Shown: positions 39,976-46,597 of the stretch, in pieces
How the letters are laid out: each line of letters starts with the position of its first letter
Numbering within the stretch: position 1 is the stretch's first letter
NCBI GenBank assembly: GCA_003222195.1
Contig: QHVB01000021.1
Location: 1 to 46,597 of the forward strand
Reading direction: 5' to 3'
DNA length: 46,597 bases
Source of the DNA: Gemmatimonadota bacterium
GTDB taxonomy: Bacteria > Gemmatimonadota > Gemmatimonadetes > Gemmatimonadales > GWC2-71-9
The notes under the pieces: model-generated
The model's database searches: none
What the model saw: the letters and a program-made list of their open reading frames with translations, nothing else
Told to the model about the DNA's origin: nothing
Position numbers and translations under genes: made by a program

Positions 39976-42900
39976 CTACTGCACGTAGGTGTTCTGATCG
40001 TAGTCGAACTTGATGTCCGGTTGGTCGGTGAGCGTGATGTTGAACGTGAAGGAAAAGCTTCCAGTCGCGGTCTTATGGAAGCTGAAAGCGGCCCGCCAGC
40101 GCCGGAGATTGCGCTGGAAGGTAAGGGAGTGGTCTGCGAACTGGCGCGTGGCGAAGTCATATGAGGTATACCAGGTCGCGCTCCAGTTCCGAGTCGGACT
40201 GAACGAGAGATTCATGGTCGTGGTCTGTCGACCGGGGACATGAAGCTGCTGCGGCGTCGTATCGGTCCGGCTACGCGTGCTCGAGAACGCGACGCTCAGC
40301 GTGAAGCCTCTGCCCCCGCCGACTCCACCCACACCGAGGCCCATGCCGGGCCCGCCCGGCCCGTACGGCGAGCGCGTCCCGCCCTGATAGCGCCGAAAGT
40401 CGTCGGAGCGCCCCGCCGGCTGAGCGCCAGACGTCGTATCGGGAGCCGGAGGCGGCGCGGGTTTGGGACGAAGCCCGAGCAGGCGGCCCAGACCCTGCAA
40501 TGTCGCCGGGGTCACCGTAAATGACGCGGAGAGGTTTTGCAGGAACGGGCTGAATTTTGCCGAGTCGGTGCCGACCTGCCCCTTCCACAGATCGTGCGTG
40601 ATCTGCAGCTGAAAACCGGGAAGTAGATCGGAGAGGAACGTGTTGCTGAGCGTGCCCGTCTGCCATCCGGTGTGATGGGCCTGTTTGGCCTGCTCGAAGT
40701 TGTAGCCGATGCCGCTCGTGTTGATGCTGAGCAGACGGATCTTGCGGGGCTCCTGCGTGCTCGACGTGTCGCCAGGCGGCGGCTTCAGCTTGGCCTCGAA
40801 ATTCTGCGACAACCCGAAGCTGATCGTCTGTTGCGGATCACTGCGCGATCGGTTGGAGAGTCCGCTCGGGTCGATCGCGTGAGCAAAGGCGGGCGATACG
40901 CTGTCACCGGGCGCGTACTGGTAGCTGATCTGAGGCGAGATCGCATGCCGGATGCGCGCCAGTGGGCCGAAGCCGGGCAAAAAACCGAAAAAGGTGGGTG
41001 ACACGCCCACGTTGAAGGACAGCCGCTTGCCCTGCCGCACGAATTGCCCGCCCGTGAACTGATTGCGAATCATGAACGGACCGCCCACCTGATTCTGAAT
41101 TCCGATGCTCGGCTGCAGCTTCCAGGTGCTGGGGAAAAACGACGGCAGATTGATGCTCGTTTGCCAGTCCACCTGGGTCTCGAATGTCTCGTCGAACAGG
41201 ACGCGGCGCACGGCGCCGGTGTTGTCCTGGAGCGGGACCTCGGTTCGGCCGTGCGTCCGAACATCGCTCACCGAGATCGAATTCGCCCAGTTCCAGCGGC
41301 CGATCCGTAGCGGGGTGTTGAGCGTCATGGTGGTGTTGCGATTGTCGTTGAACAGATGCAGCGTGTCGACGGGAAGCGTGTCGCGCCCGGGAATCAGCAA
41401 CGTCCCGCTCGCGACGTGGAACTGCTGGAGATTCTGGTACGAGAAGCCCGGGGACCAGGTCATCCAGGGCGTGATGTTGATGGCGGCCGGCGTGAGACTG
41501 ACCGTGGGAAATGTCTGCGACACGTTGTTGTTCGAGAGGTCCTGGGAACGACTGCCGCCGATATTGAGGGTGCCCCAGGAGAATTGCTTCGCGAAGTTCA
41601 AATTCGACGCGACCGTCGACTTGACCTCCCAGGGGTTGAGAGAGTTGCGCTGAATGAGCGACCCGTTCGTCGAGTAGTCGACGTGCGCATTGAACGACGT
41701 CCGCGAATTGAATCGCTGCGTGTGGTTCCAGCCGATCCGCGAATTGACCGCGGGGAAGTCGAGCTGCGACATGCGGGAGTACGTGAGCTGCCCATCGATG
41801 AAGCGGTCGATCCAGTGGTATTGCGCCTGCCCGTGAAACTGCACATAGCGACCGGCGAACCAGTCCCCCGTGACCAGGACGTCCACGTAGTCATTGAGCG
41901 CGAAGTAGTAACCGAGATCCGTGAGGTGGCGGGCATAGTGGCGCGTGGGACGCACCAGGTCGTTCAATCCGAACCGCGGGAAGAGAATGCCGCTGCGCCG
42001 GCCCCGCCGAATGTCCTGAAAAATGAATGGCAGCCACACGATCGGCACGTCGCGCAGATACAGAACCACGGGACGGGCGATCATCGTGCTCTTGTTGATC
42101 CATTTCACCCGGCCCGCCGCAAAGTGGTAGTCGGGCACGGGCTGGGGGTCAGACGTGAAGTTGGCGGACCTGGCGTAGACGCGAGTCGAGCCGGAATCGA
42201 TGGCCACGCCGCTGCTGCGCATGTACCACGTGACTCCGCCCTGCTGAAAATCGGTGAGCGCGTCCCGCACCGTGCCACGCCGCACGCAGGTGTCGTACCG
42301 CATCCCCTCCCCCACCAGCACGGTCCCCTGATCGAATAGCTGCGGGTCCCCCGAGGCATTGAGCTGGCAGCTCGCCTGGTGATAGCGAATCGAGTCCGCC
42401 TGCAGCTGCGTGCTCTCGCGCTCGACGTAGGCTTCCCGCCGCAGAAAAATCGTCTGGCTGTCGCCTTCGACGATGAGCGTATCCGCCACGTATCGCGTCG
42501 TGCGAAAGTTGGGGAGCTTGAGCAAGGAATCGATGATGGAATCTGAAGGCGGGAAGGATCGCGATGGGGCAGTCGGCAGGCCCAGCTTGCGCGCGGTCGA
42601 GGTATCCACGCTCTGGCCCCGGGTGGTGTCCTGCGCTCCTGGCGGCCGGGCTTTCGCAGCTGTGTCGCGCACCGCACGCTGCGGCGCCGTCGGCGCCGTC
42701 GGCGCCGCGGGCGGGGGAGGCGGGGGGGGCGGGGGCGGGGGCGTTGGATTTTGTGCGTGCAGCGATCCCACGCCCAGGAGGAATAAAACGAGCGTCGCCG
42801 CCGCCATCCGGCGGGCACGCCGCCGGCTCGCGATCCAGGCGCACCAGATGCTCGCCTCATAGAGCAGGAGCAGCGGTCCCAGCATCAATAGCATCGACAC

Positions 42901-43560
42901 CGCGTCCGGCGGGGTCAGAATGGCGGCGAGGAACGCGGCGATCACGATAGCGTACCGCCGTTGCCGACCCAGGAACTGCGGCGTCACGATGCCCAGGGCC
43001 GCCAGAATCGTCACCACGAGCGGGAGCTCCGCAATCAGACCGCACCCGACGACGAATGGCACCGCCATGCCGAAGTAGCGGTCGATCGTGATCATCGCGG
43101 TAAGGTCGCTGCGCTGGAACCCGAGCAGCACTTTCAAGGCGGCGGGCAGGAGCCACTGATAGCACGCGATCGCGCCCGCCAGGAACAGCACCACGCCTAC
43201 CGCCAGCGCGGGGACGATCAAGCGCTTCTCACGCTCATAAAGCGCGGGCGCCAGGAACGCCCAGATCTGGTAGATGACGATCGGCGAAGCGAGCAGACTG
43301 CCGAGGGCAAACGCGACCTTCAGCGTGAGCATGAACGGCTCGGCGGGGCTCGTGAAGACGAGCCGGCCGCCGGGAAGGTAGGGCGCGACCGGCCGCTTCA
43401 GCACTTCGATGATGTCGACTTTCCCGAGCAGCCACCAGCCAACGATCGTGCACACAAAGATGGCGAGCAGGCTCCACAGAATGCGCCAGCGCAGTTCCTC
43501 GAGGTGATCGAGAAACGGCATCTCACCGCGCGGGGGCGGCGGAGGCGTGGGGGGCGTCAT
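39976..43560 (-). CDS. TatC fused in frame to an LptD-type outer-membrane assembly protein
   Basis: One 1194-codon frame with two parts. Residues 1-245 are a full TatC: 'FLDHLEELRWRILWSLL', six membrane helices, 'EPFMLTLKVAFALG', 'ASPIVIYQIWAFLAPALYEREKR', with the last helix 'LLMLGPLLLLYEASIW'. Residues 246-270 are a basic stretch and a perfect second signal peptide ('RRARRMAAATLVLFLLGVGSLHA', signal peptidase site before Gln270 at SLHA/Q). Then come 11 prolines and an LptD-like protein: an OstA-like domain (about 350-500), 'RPVVLYLRDVPIVWLPFIFQ', and a large beta barrel. An internal ATG at 42807 has no ribosome site ahead. No stop codon separates the parts. Confidence 0.88.
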   Translation of the reverse strand: MTPPTPPPPPRGEMPFLDHLEELRWRILWSLLAIFVCTIVGWWLLGKVDIIEVLKRPVAPYLPGGRLVFTSPAEPFMLTLKVAFALGSLLASPIVIYQIWAFLAPALYEREKRLIVPALAVGVVLFLAGAIACYQWLLPAALKVLLGFQRSDLTAMITIDRYFGMAVPFVVGCGLIAELPLVVTILAALGIVTPQFLGRQRRYAIVIAAFLAAILTPPDAVSMLLMLGPLLLLYEASIWCAWIASRRRARRMAAATLVLFLLGVGSLHAQNPTPPPPPPPPPPPAAPTAPTAPQRAVRDTAAKARPPGAQDTTRGQSVDTSTARKLGLPTAPSRSFPPSDSIIDSLLKLPNFRTTRYVADTLIVEGDSQTIFLRREAYVERESTQLQADSIRYHQASCQLNASGDPQLFDQGTVLVGEGMRYDTCVRRGTVRDALTDFQQGGVTWYMRSSGVAIDSGSTRVYARSANFTSDPQPVPDYHFAAGRVKWINKSTMIARPVVLYLRDVPIVWLPFIFQDIRRGRRSGILFPRFGLNDLVRPTRHYARHLTDLGYYFALNDYVDVLVTGDWFAGRYVQFHGQAQYHWIDRFIDGQLTYSRMSQLDFPAVNSRIGWNHTQRFNSRTSFNAHVDYSTNGSLIQRNSLNPWEVKSTVASNLNFAKQFSWGTLNIGGSRSQDLSNNNVSQTFPTVSLTPAAINITPWMTWSPGFSYQNLQQFHVASGTLLIPGRDTLPVDTLHLFNDNRNTTMTLNTPLRIGRWNWANSISVSDVRTHGRTEVPLQDNTGAVRRVLFDETFETQVDWQTSINLPSFFPSTWKLQPSIGIQNQVGGPFMIRNQFTGGQFVRQGKRLSFNVGVSPTFFGFLPGFGPLARIRHAISPQISYQYAPGDSVSPAFAHAIDPSGLSNRSRSDPQQTISFGLSQNFEAKLKPPPGDTSSTQEPRKIRLLSINTSGIGYNFEQAKQAHHTGWQTGTLSNTFLSDLLPGFQLQITHDLWKGQVGTDSAKFSPFLQNLSASFTVTPATLQGLGRLLGLRPKPAPPPAPDTTSGAQPAGRSDDFRRYQGGTRSPYGPGGPGMGLGVGGVGGGRGFTLSVAFSSTRSRTDTTPQQLHVPGRQTTTMNLSFSPTRNWSATWYTSYDFATRQFADHSLTFQRNLRRWRAAFSFHKTATGSFSFTFNITLTDQPDIKFDYDQNTYVQ

Positions 43561-43590
43561 TGTCGGGGGTACGGCCAGCGCGTGGGCCTG

Positions 43591-44409
43591 CTAGGGCCGG
43601 AGGCGTTGCTGATTTTGCCGCGCGAGATCGGCCTCGGGGGAGCGCGGATACCCCGCGATCACGCGAGAATAGAAGGTCCGCGCCAGCGCCTTATCCCCGT
43701 GCTGCTCAGCGAGGACGCCCTGCTTGTACAGCGCTGACGGAGCGCGCGGCGATTTGGGATAGGTTTTCACCACTTGATCGTACACCGCCGCGGCGGAATC
43801 GGGTGCCGACTGTTCGAAGCTTTCACCGATATAGAACAGCGCATCGGGCGCGCGCTCATGCGTGGGAAACACGCGCAGGAATTCCCGGAACCCCAGCCGG
43901 GCGGTCGAGAGACTGCCGCGCCGGTATTGCTGCAGCGACAGGTCGTACATCTGATCGGGACCGGGGCCCGCAGGGTTGCCGGAAGGACCGACGGGCGCTC
44001 CCCCCGCTGGGGCGGCAACACCCTGGTCGGCCTGCTGTGCACGCGATTCAATTCGCGACCTGAGCTCGGTGAGCCGCTGCTGGCTCTGGCCCGTCAGCTC
44101 CTGCACCGACACCAATTGCTGCTGCACGGAGAGCAGCTCCGTCCGCAGATCACCGCGCATTTGGACGAGGTAGGCCTGCTGCGTCGCGAGCGCCTGCTGC
44201 AGCAAGCGGACGGCGGCCAGGATCGTGTCCCGTTCCGCCGCCCGTGCCGCATCGCTCTTGGCGAGGTCAGCCTGTAACGCCTGGACCTGGAGCTCGACCT
44301 TCCGGACGTCCCCTTTCAGGGCGCAGCCGGCGGCGAGCCCCAGCGCCAGAACGGTTGCACTACGGACGGCGAATATTGTCGCCGCCGCTGATGATTTCGA
44401 ATTCGTCAC
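43591..44409 (-). CDS. cpoB: Tol-Pal system protein CpoB (YbgF), lipoprotein form
   Basis: A 272-aa periplasmic protein that links cell-wall synthesis to outer-membrane constriction. Lipobox 'LAAGC' at Cys29 makes it a predicted lipoprotein, followed by a coiled-coil trimerisation segment ('VELQVQALQADLAK') and three C-terminal TPRs ('MYDLSLQQYRRGSLSTARLGFREFLRVFP', 'APDALFYIGESFEQSAP', 'SALYKQGVLAEQHGDKALARTFYSRVIAGYP'). GTG 44409 is needed to keep the signal peptide, and forces a 50-nt overlap with pal. Confidence 0.87.
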   Translation of the reverse strand: MTNSKSSAAATIFAVRSATVLALGLAAGCALKGDVRKVELQVQALQADLAKSDAARAAERDTILAAVRLLQQALATQQAYLVQMRGDLRTELLSVQQQLVSVQELTGQSQQRLTELRSRIESRAQQADQGVAAPAGGAPVGPSGNPAGPGPDQMYDLSLQQYRRGSLSTARLGFREFLRVFPTHERAPDALFYIGESFEQSAPDSAAAVYDQVVKTYPKSPRAPSALYKQGVLAEQHGDKALARTFYSRVIAGYPRSPEADLARQNQQRLRP

Positions 44410-44977
44410 GCCGGTTTTGCGACCACGCGGACTCGTCGTGGCCGTCCACCAACGGTTTCTCCTCGCCCCACGACTGAGTTTCGATCCGGCTCGCATCGAT
44501 GCCGTGGCTCACGAGGTACTGCTTCCCGGACTGCGCGCGGCGGTTGCCCAGGGCGAGGTTGTACTCGTCCGAGCCACGCTCATCGCAGTGACCGCCGATC
44601 CGGATGCGGAGCTCGGGGTTCGCCTGCAGAATCGCCACCTTCTGATCCAGTGTGGCCGCGTCTTCGGGACGGATGTTCGACTTGTCGAGATCGAAGTGAA
44701 TCATCGCCGCTAACGTACTGCGGACCTCTTCGCCCGCGCGCGCCAGGGCGGCCAGAGAATCCGCGCGGCGCTGCGCCGCGATGCGCTCCGCCTCCGCCTG
44801 CGCCTGGCGGGCCCGTTCGGCCTCTGCCGCCGCGATGGAATCGCGCACCCGCTGGTTCTCGGCCGCGGTGTCGACCGCCGGCGTCGTATTCTGCGGGGCC
44901 GGATTGCCGCCGCAGGAGGCAGCCGCGAACACGGCGGCGCCCAAACCGAGCGCGAGGAGCAACGATACGGATTTCAT
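44360..44977 (-). CDS. pal: Peptidoglycan-associated lipoprotein Pal
   Basis: A 205-aa outer-membrane lipoprotein binding peptidoglycan. Lipobox 'AAASC' (Cys22), an Ala/Glu/Arg-rich coiled region (40-85), then an OmpA domain with 'HFDLDKSNIRPEDAATLDQK' and the diaminopimelate-binding 'GGHCDERGSDEYNLALGNRRAQS'. ATG 44977 follows the tolB stop by 13 nt. It works with TolB and CpoB at division. Confidence 0.96.
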   Translation of the reverse strand: MKSVSLLLALGLGAAVFAAASCGGNPAPQNTTPAVDTAAENQRVRDSIAAAEAERARQAQAEAERIAAQRRADSLAALARAGEEVRSTLAAMIHFDLDKSNIRPEDAATLDQKVAILQANPELRIRIGGHCDERGSDEYNLALGNRRAQSGKQYLVSHGIDASRIETQSWGEEKPLVDGHDESAWSQNRRDEFEIISGGDNIRRP

Positions 44978-44990
44978 CCTGTCTCTCCGA

Positions 44991-46406
44991 TCAGGGGGTG
45001 GAAGAAGTAGCCTCCGAAAGCCGTGGAGACCAAGCCGGCAAACGCGCGCCGCTCTGCTGCAGCAGTGGCCGTATTCGGCCGGTGTCGAGATCGATGATCC
45101 ACAACTGGCGGTAACCCGACCGGTCGGAAACAAAGGCGAGATGACGGCTGTCGGGAGCCCAGGTCGGATCCTCGTTGCGCCCCACCGAGGTGAGCTGCCG
45201 GACCGTGCGCGTACGCACATCCAGCACGAACACCTGCAGTGTGCCCGCCACGTCCCGGTGAAATGCCACCGATTGCCCGTCGGGCGACCACTCCGGCGCG
45301 TTGGACGCCCCGGTCACACCGTAGTCGAATGGCGCGAACAACTGCTGGTCCGTTCCATCCGCCGCCATCACATAGATCTGCGGCAGACCCGGGCGCGTCG
45401 AGACGAACGCAATGCGCTGCCCGTCAGGGCTGAACGTCGGGGACAAGTTGTCTGAAAACCGCCCCACGGTCAAGCGGCGTAAACAACAATTGTTCTTGAT
45501 GTTGATCGTATACAAATCAGTCCCTTCCTCGGTGGCGCGGCTAAACGCCATGGTCTGCCCGTCAGGGGAAAACGCCGGGGTGAAGTCGAGCGCCGATCCC
45601 GTCGTCGCCACGGCCGTGCGTTTGCCGCTCCCCATCTCCTGCAGGTAGAGCCACCCCTTTCCCGCCTGGAATTCCATGTAGGCGAAGCGCCGGCCGTCGG
45701 CGCCCCAGGCGGGCGACATGGCCTGACGATCGGTCGACGACACGAGCTTCTGATCCGCGCCGTCCTGATCGATCCGATAGACTTTCCCATCCTTCACGAA
45801 CAGAATGCGCGTGGCCGCGATTCCCGGCGTGCCGATTGCCGCCTGCAGCGCCTGATCCGCGAGTCGATGGACCGCCTGCCGGAAATCCGGATCAGACGAT
45901 CGTGGCAACTGCACCCGCACGGACCGGCGAACGCTAGCCGCCGCGATGTCGTGCAGCGTCGCCACCGTCGTGTCACCCGCCGCCGTGATGTCGAGCGCGA
46001 AGTCCGCACCCAGCGCCTGGTAGAGCGGATAATTCAGCGCGCCTGCAGTCGCGCCTTTGGTCGCGGTCGATCCACCGGCGCTCGATCGCCTCGGTCCCGT
46101 GGTACTGGCCAACCGAATGGAGTCTCCGCCAGGGAGCGTAATAACTTCGAAGCGATCGCCGTAATCGAGATCGCGCGCCACGATCACGCGTACGGAGTCC
46201 AGACCCTGTCCGGTGCGCGGCAACATCACGAGCCCAGGTCGAACGCCGGGCCGATAGATGATGCCGATGCGGACGCCACGGTCGATGGCTGATGTATCCT
46301 GACCGTCGGACCGTCGGACGGTCGGACCGAAGGACAACAACGATACCAAGACCGCGGCGACGATGACTTTCCGACCGTCAGACCGTCCGACCGTCCGACG
46401 CTTCAT
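44991..46406 (-). CDS. tolB: TolB, periplasmic beta-propeller of the Tol-Pal system
   Basis: A 471-aa periplasmic protein. The signal peptide hydrophobic core 'VIVAAVLVSLLSFG' (14-27) sits between two arms of octamer-repeat code. The N-terminal domain spans about 40-200, then six WD-like propeller blades begin near 205 ('MSPAWGADGRRFAYMEFQ', 'FTPAFSPDGQTMAFSRAT', 'LSPTFSPDGQRIAFVST', 'NAPEWSPDGQSVAFHRD', 'EDPTWAPDSRHLAFVSD'). It connects inner-membrane TolA energy to Pal. ATG 46406 overlaps the upstream TonB/TolA stop (ATGA). Confidence 0.94.
   Translation of the reverse strand: MKRRTVGRSDGRKVIVAAVLVSLLSFGPTVRRSDGQDTSAIDRGVRIGIIYRPGVRPGLVMLPRTGQGLDSVRVIVARDLDYGDRFEVITLPGGDSIRLASTTGPRRSSAGGSTATKGATAGALNYPLYQALGADFALDITAAGDTTVATLHDIAAASVRRSVRVQLPRSSDPDFRQAVHRLADQALQAAIGTPGIAATRILFVKDGKVYRIDQDGADQKLVSSTDRQAMSPAWGADGRRFAYMEFQAGKGWLYLQEMGSGKRTAVATTGSALDFTPAFSPDGQTMAFSRATEEGTDLYTINIKNNCCLRRLTVGRFSDNLSPTFSPDGQRIAFVSTRPGLPQIYVMAADGTDQQLFAPFDYGVTGASNAPEWSPDGQSVAFHRDVAGTLQVFVLDVRTRTVRQLTSVGRNEDPTWAPDSRHLAFVSDRSGYRQLWIIDLDTGRIRPLLQQSGARLPAWSPRLSEATSSTP
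46301..46400. repeat. Inverted clusters of an octamer (CCGACCGT-type) flanking the TolB signal core
   Basis: Cluster A (46301-46328) has three and a half copies of GACCGTCG; cluster B (46371-46400) about three and three quarter copies of CCGACCGT. Opposite-strand reading of B shares CGTCGGACGGTCGGAC with A, so the two can pair with a loop of about 42 nt that codes the TolB signal core. They code 'RTVGRSDGR' and 'TVRRSDGQD'. Confidence 0.6.
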
Positions 46407-46597
46407 TGTCTTTGTCCCGAGAAGTAGAACCGCACGAAGAGAATGTCGGCGGCCCATCCATCGGGGAGCGCGCCGAATAGACGCCGGCGTCCCGCCTCCT
46501 CGATCACGCCCTGTGCCTCAAGGTCGAATGCAAAGTTGCCGGAGCGTCTGACGAATTGCAGGTCCGTTATGGAGCCATCGCGATGGACGAAAAACGA
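46403..46597 (-). CDS. TonB/TolA C-terminal domain protein, 5' part beyond right edge
   Basis: The last 64 codons of a TonB-like C-terminal domain: 'SFFVHRDGSITDLQFVRRSGN', 'IEEAGRRRLFGALPDGW', 'ADILFVRFYFSGQRQ'. Such ends, 'V..DG.I....V..SSG', are those of TolA/TonB energy transducers. Beside tolB it is probably TolA or a TolA analogue. The stop overlaps tolB by 4 nt. The N-terminal anchor is off the window. Confidence 0.82.
   Translation of the reverse strand, partial: SFFVHRDGSITDLQFVRRSGNFAFDLEAQGVIEEAGRRRLFGALPDGWAADILFVRFYFSGQRQ

Noticed and set aside
1-46597. CRISPR array, tRNA, rRNA, insertion sequence or prophage genes
   Set aside because: None seen: no regular spaced repeats, no cloverleaf by eye, no transposase, integrase or phage structural motif. 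Weak tRNA signals could be missed without a scanner.

Overview
The window reads as one contiguous, GC-rich chromosome segment of a Gram-negative (diderm) bacterium. It carries Tol-Pal, an LptD-type outer-membrane assembly protein, OmpA-like Pal and several lipoproteins. The mix of families (TPR scaffolds with proline-rich linkers, a GGGPS-like prenyltransferase, DUF4321, tandem tatA genes, many GTG starts and 1-8 nt gene overlaps) most resembles Gemmatimonadota or a neighbour of the FCB group. That placement is an inference by eye, not a phylogeny. No rRNA, tRNA, CRISPR array, transposase or prophage gene was seen, and no stretch over 300 bases lacks a gene.

Layout. (1) 1-1.8 kb: end of a surface-polysaccharide locus (GT4 glycosyltransferase cut by the left edge, sugar-nucleotide epimerase). 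Divergent from it at 2.0-4.0 kb are a double-GNAT acyltransferase and a NodB-type polysaccharide deacetylase. (2) 4.0-7.9 kb, minus strand: a four-gene overlapping unit of luciferase-like flavin monooxygenase, free-standing amino-acid adenylation enzyme, Fmt-like formyltransferase and acyl carrier protein. This looks like a compact, uncharacterised carrier-protein-based pathway; a holo-ACP synthase lies just upstream. (3) 8.1-27.9 kb, minus strand: about 20 head-to-tail genes, mostly overlapping or within 50 nt of each other. Their order of transcription is TPR protein, aroQ, Xaa-Pro peptidase, accB, pilT, accC, comB, ftsK, yraN, recA, recX, alaS, hypothetical, GGGPS-like, SIS isomerase, SDR, CCA transferase, ZIP transporter, rarA, acpS. 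(4) 27.9-28.1 kb: a divergent promoter region, then a PpiD/SurA-type chaperone on the plus strand. (5) 29.9-38.6 kb, minus strand: hutH-hutU-hutI, a large TPR protein, polyprenyl synthetase, DUF4321 and two tatA-type genes. (6) 38.6-46.6 kb, minus strand: an envelope operon ending in a fibronectin-type lipoprotein. In order it carries the TonB/TolA C-terminus (cut by the right edge), tolB, pal, cpoB and one 1194-codon frame that fuses TatC to an LptD-type protein.

How the parts fit. The right end builds and stabilises the envelope: Tol-Pal, LPS-type assembly, Tat export and the PpiD chaperone. The central block mixes acyl-lipid supply (AccB, AccC, AcpS, SDR, GGGPS, polyprenyl synthetase) with replication, repair and translation (RecA, RecX, RarA, FtsK, AlaS, CCA). 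The left end is accessory.

The two strongest leads are the in-frame TatC-LptD fusion and the small LLM/adenylation/formyltransferase/ACP pathway. Secondary leads are a hairpin directly before hutH, a 28-nt palindrome inserted in hutI, C/G-rich word repeats inserted in frame into rarA, alaS and ftsK, and octamer repeats flanking the TolB signal core.
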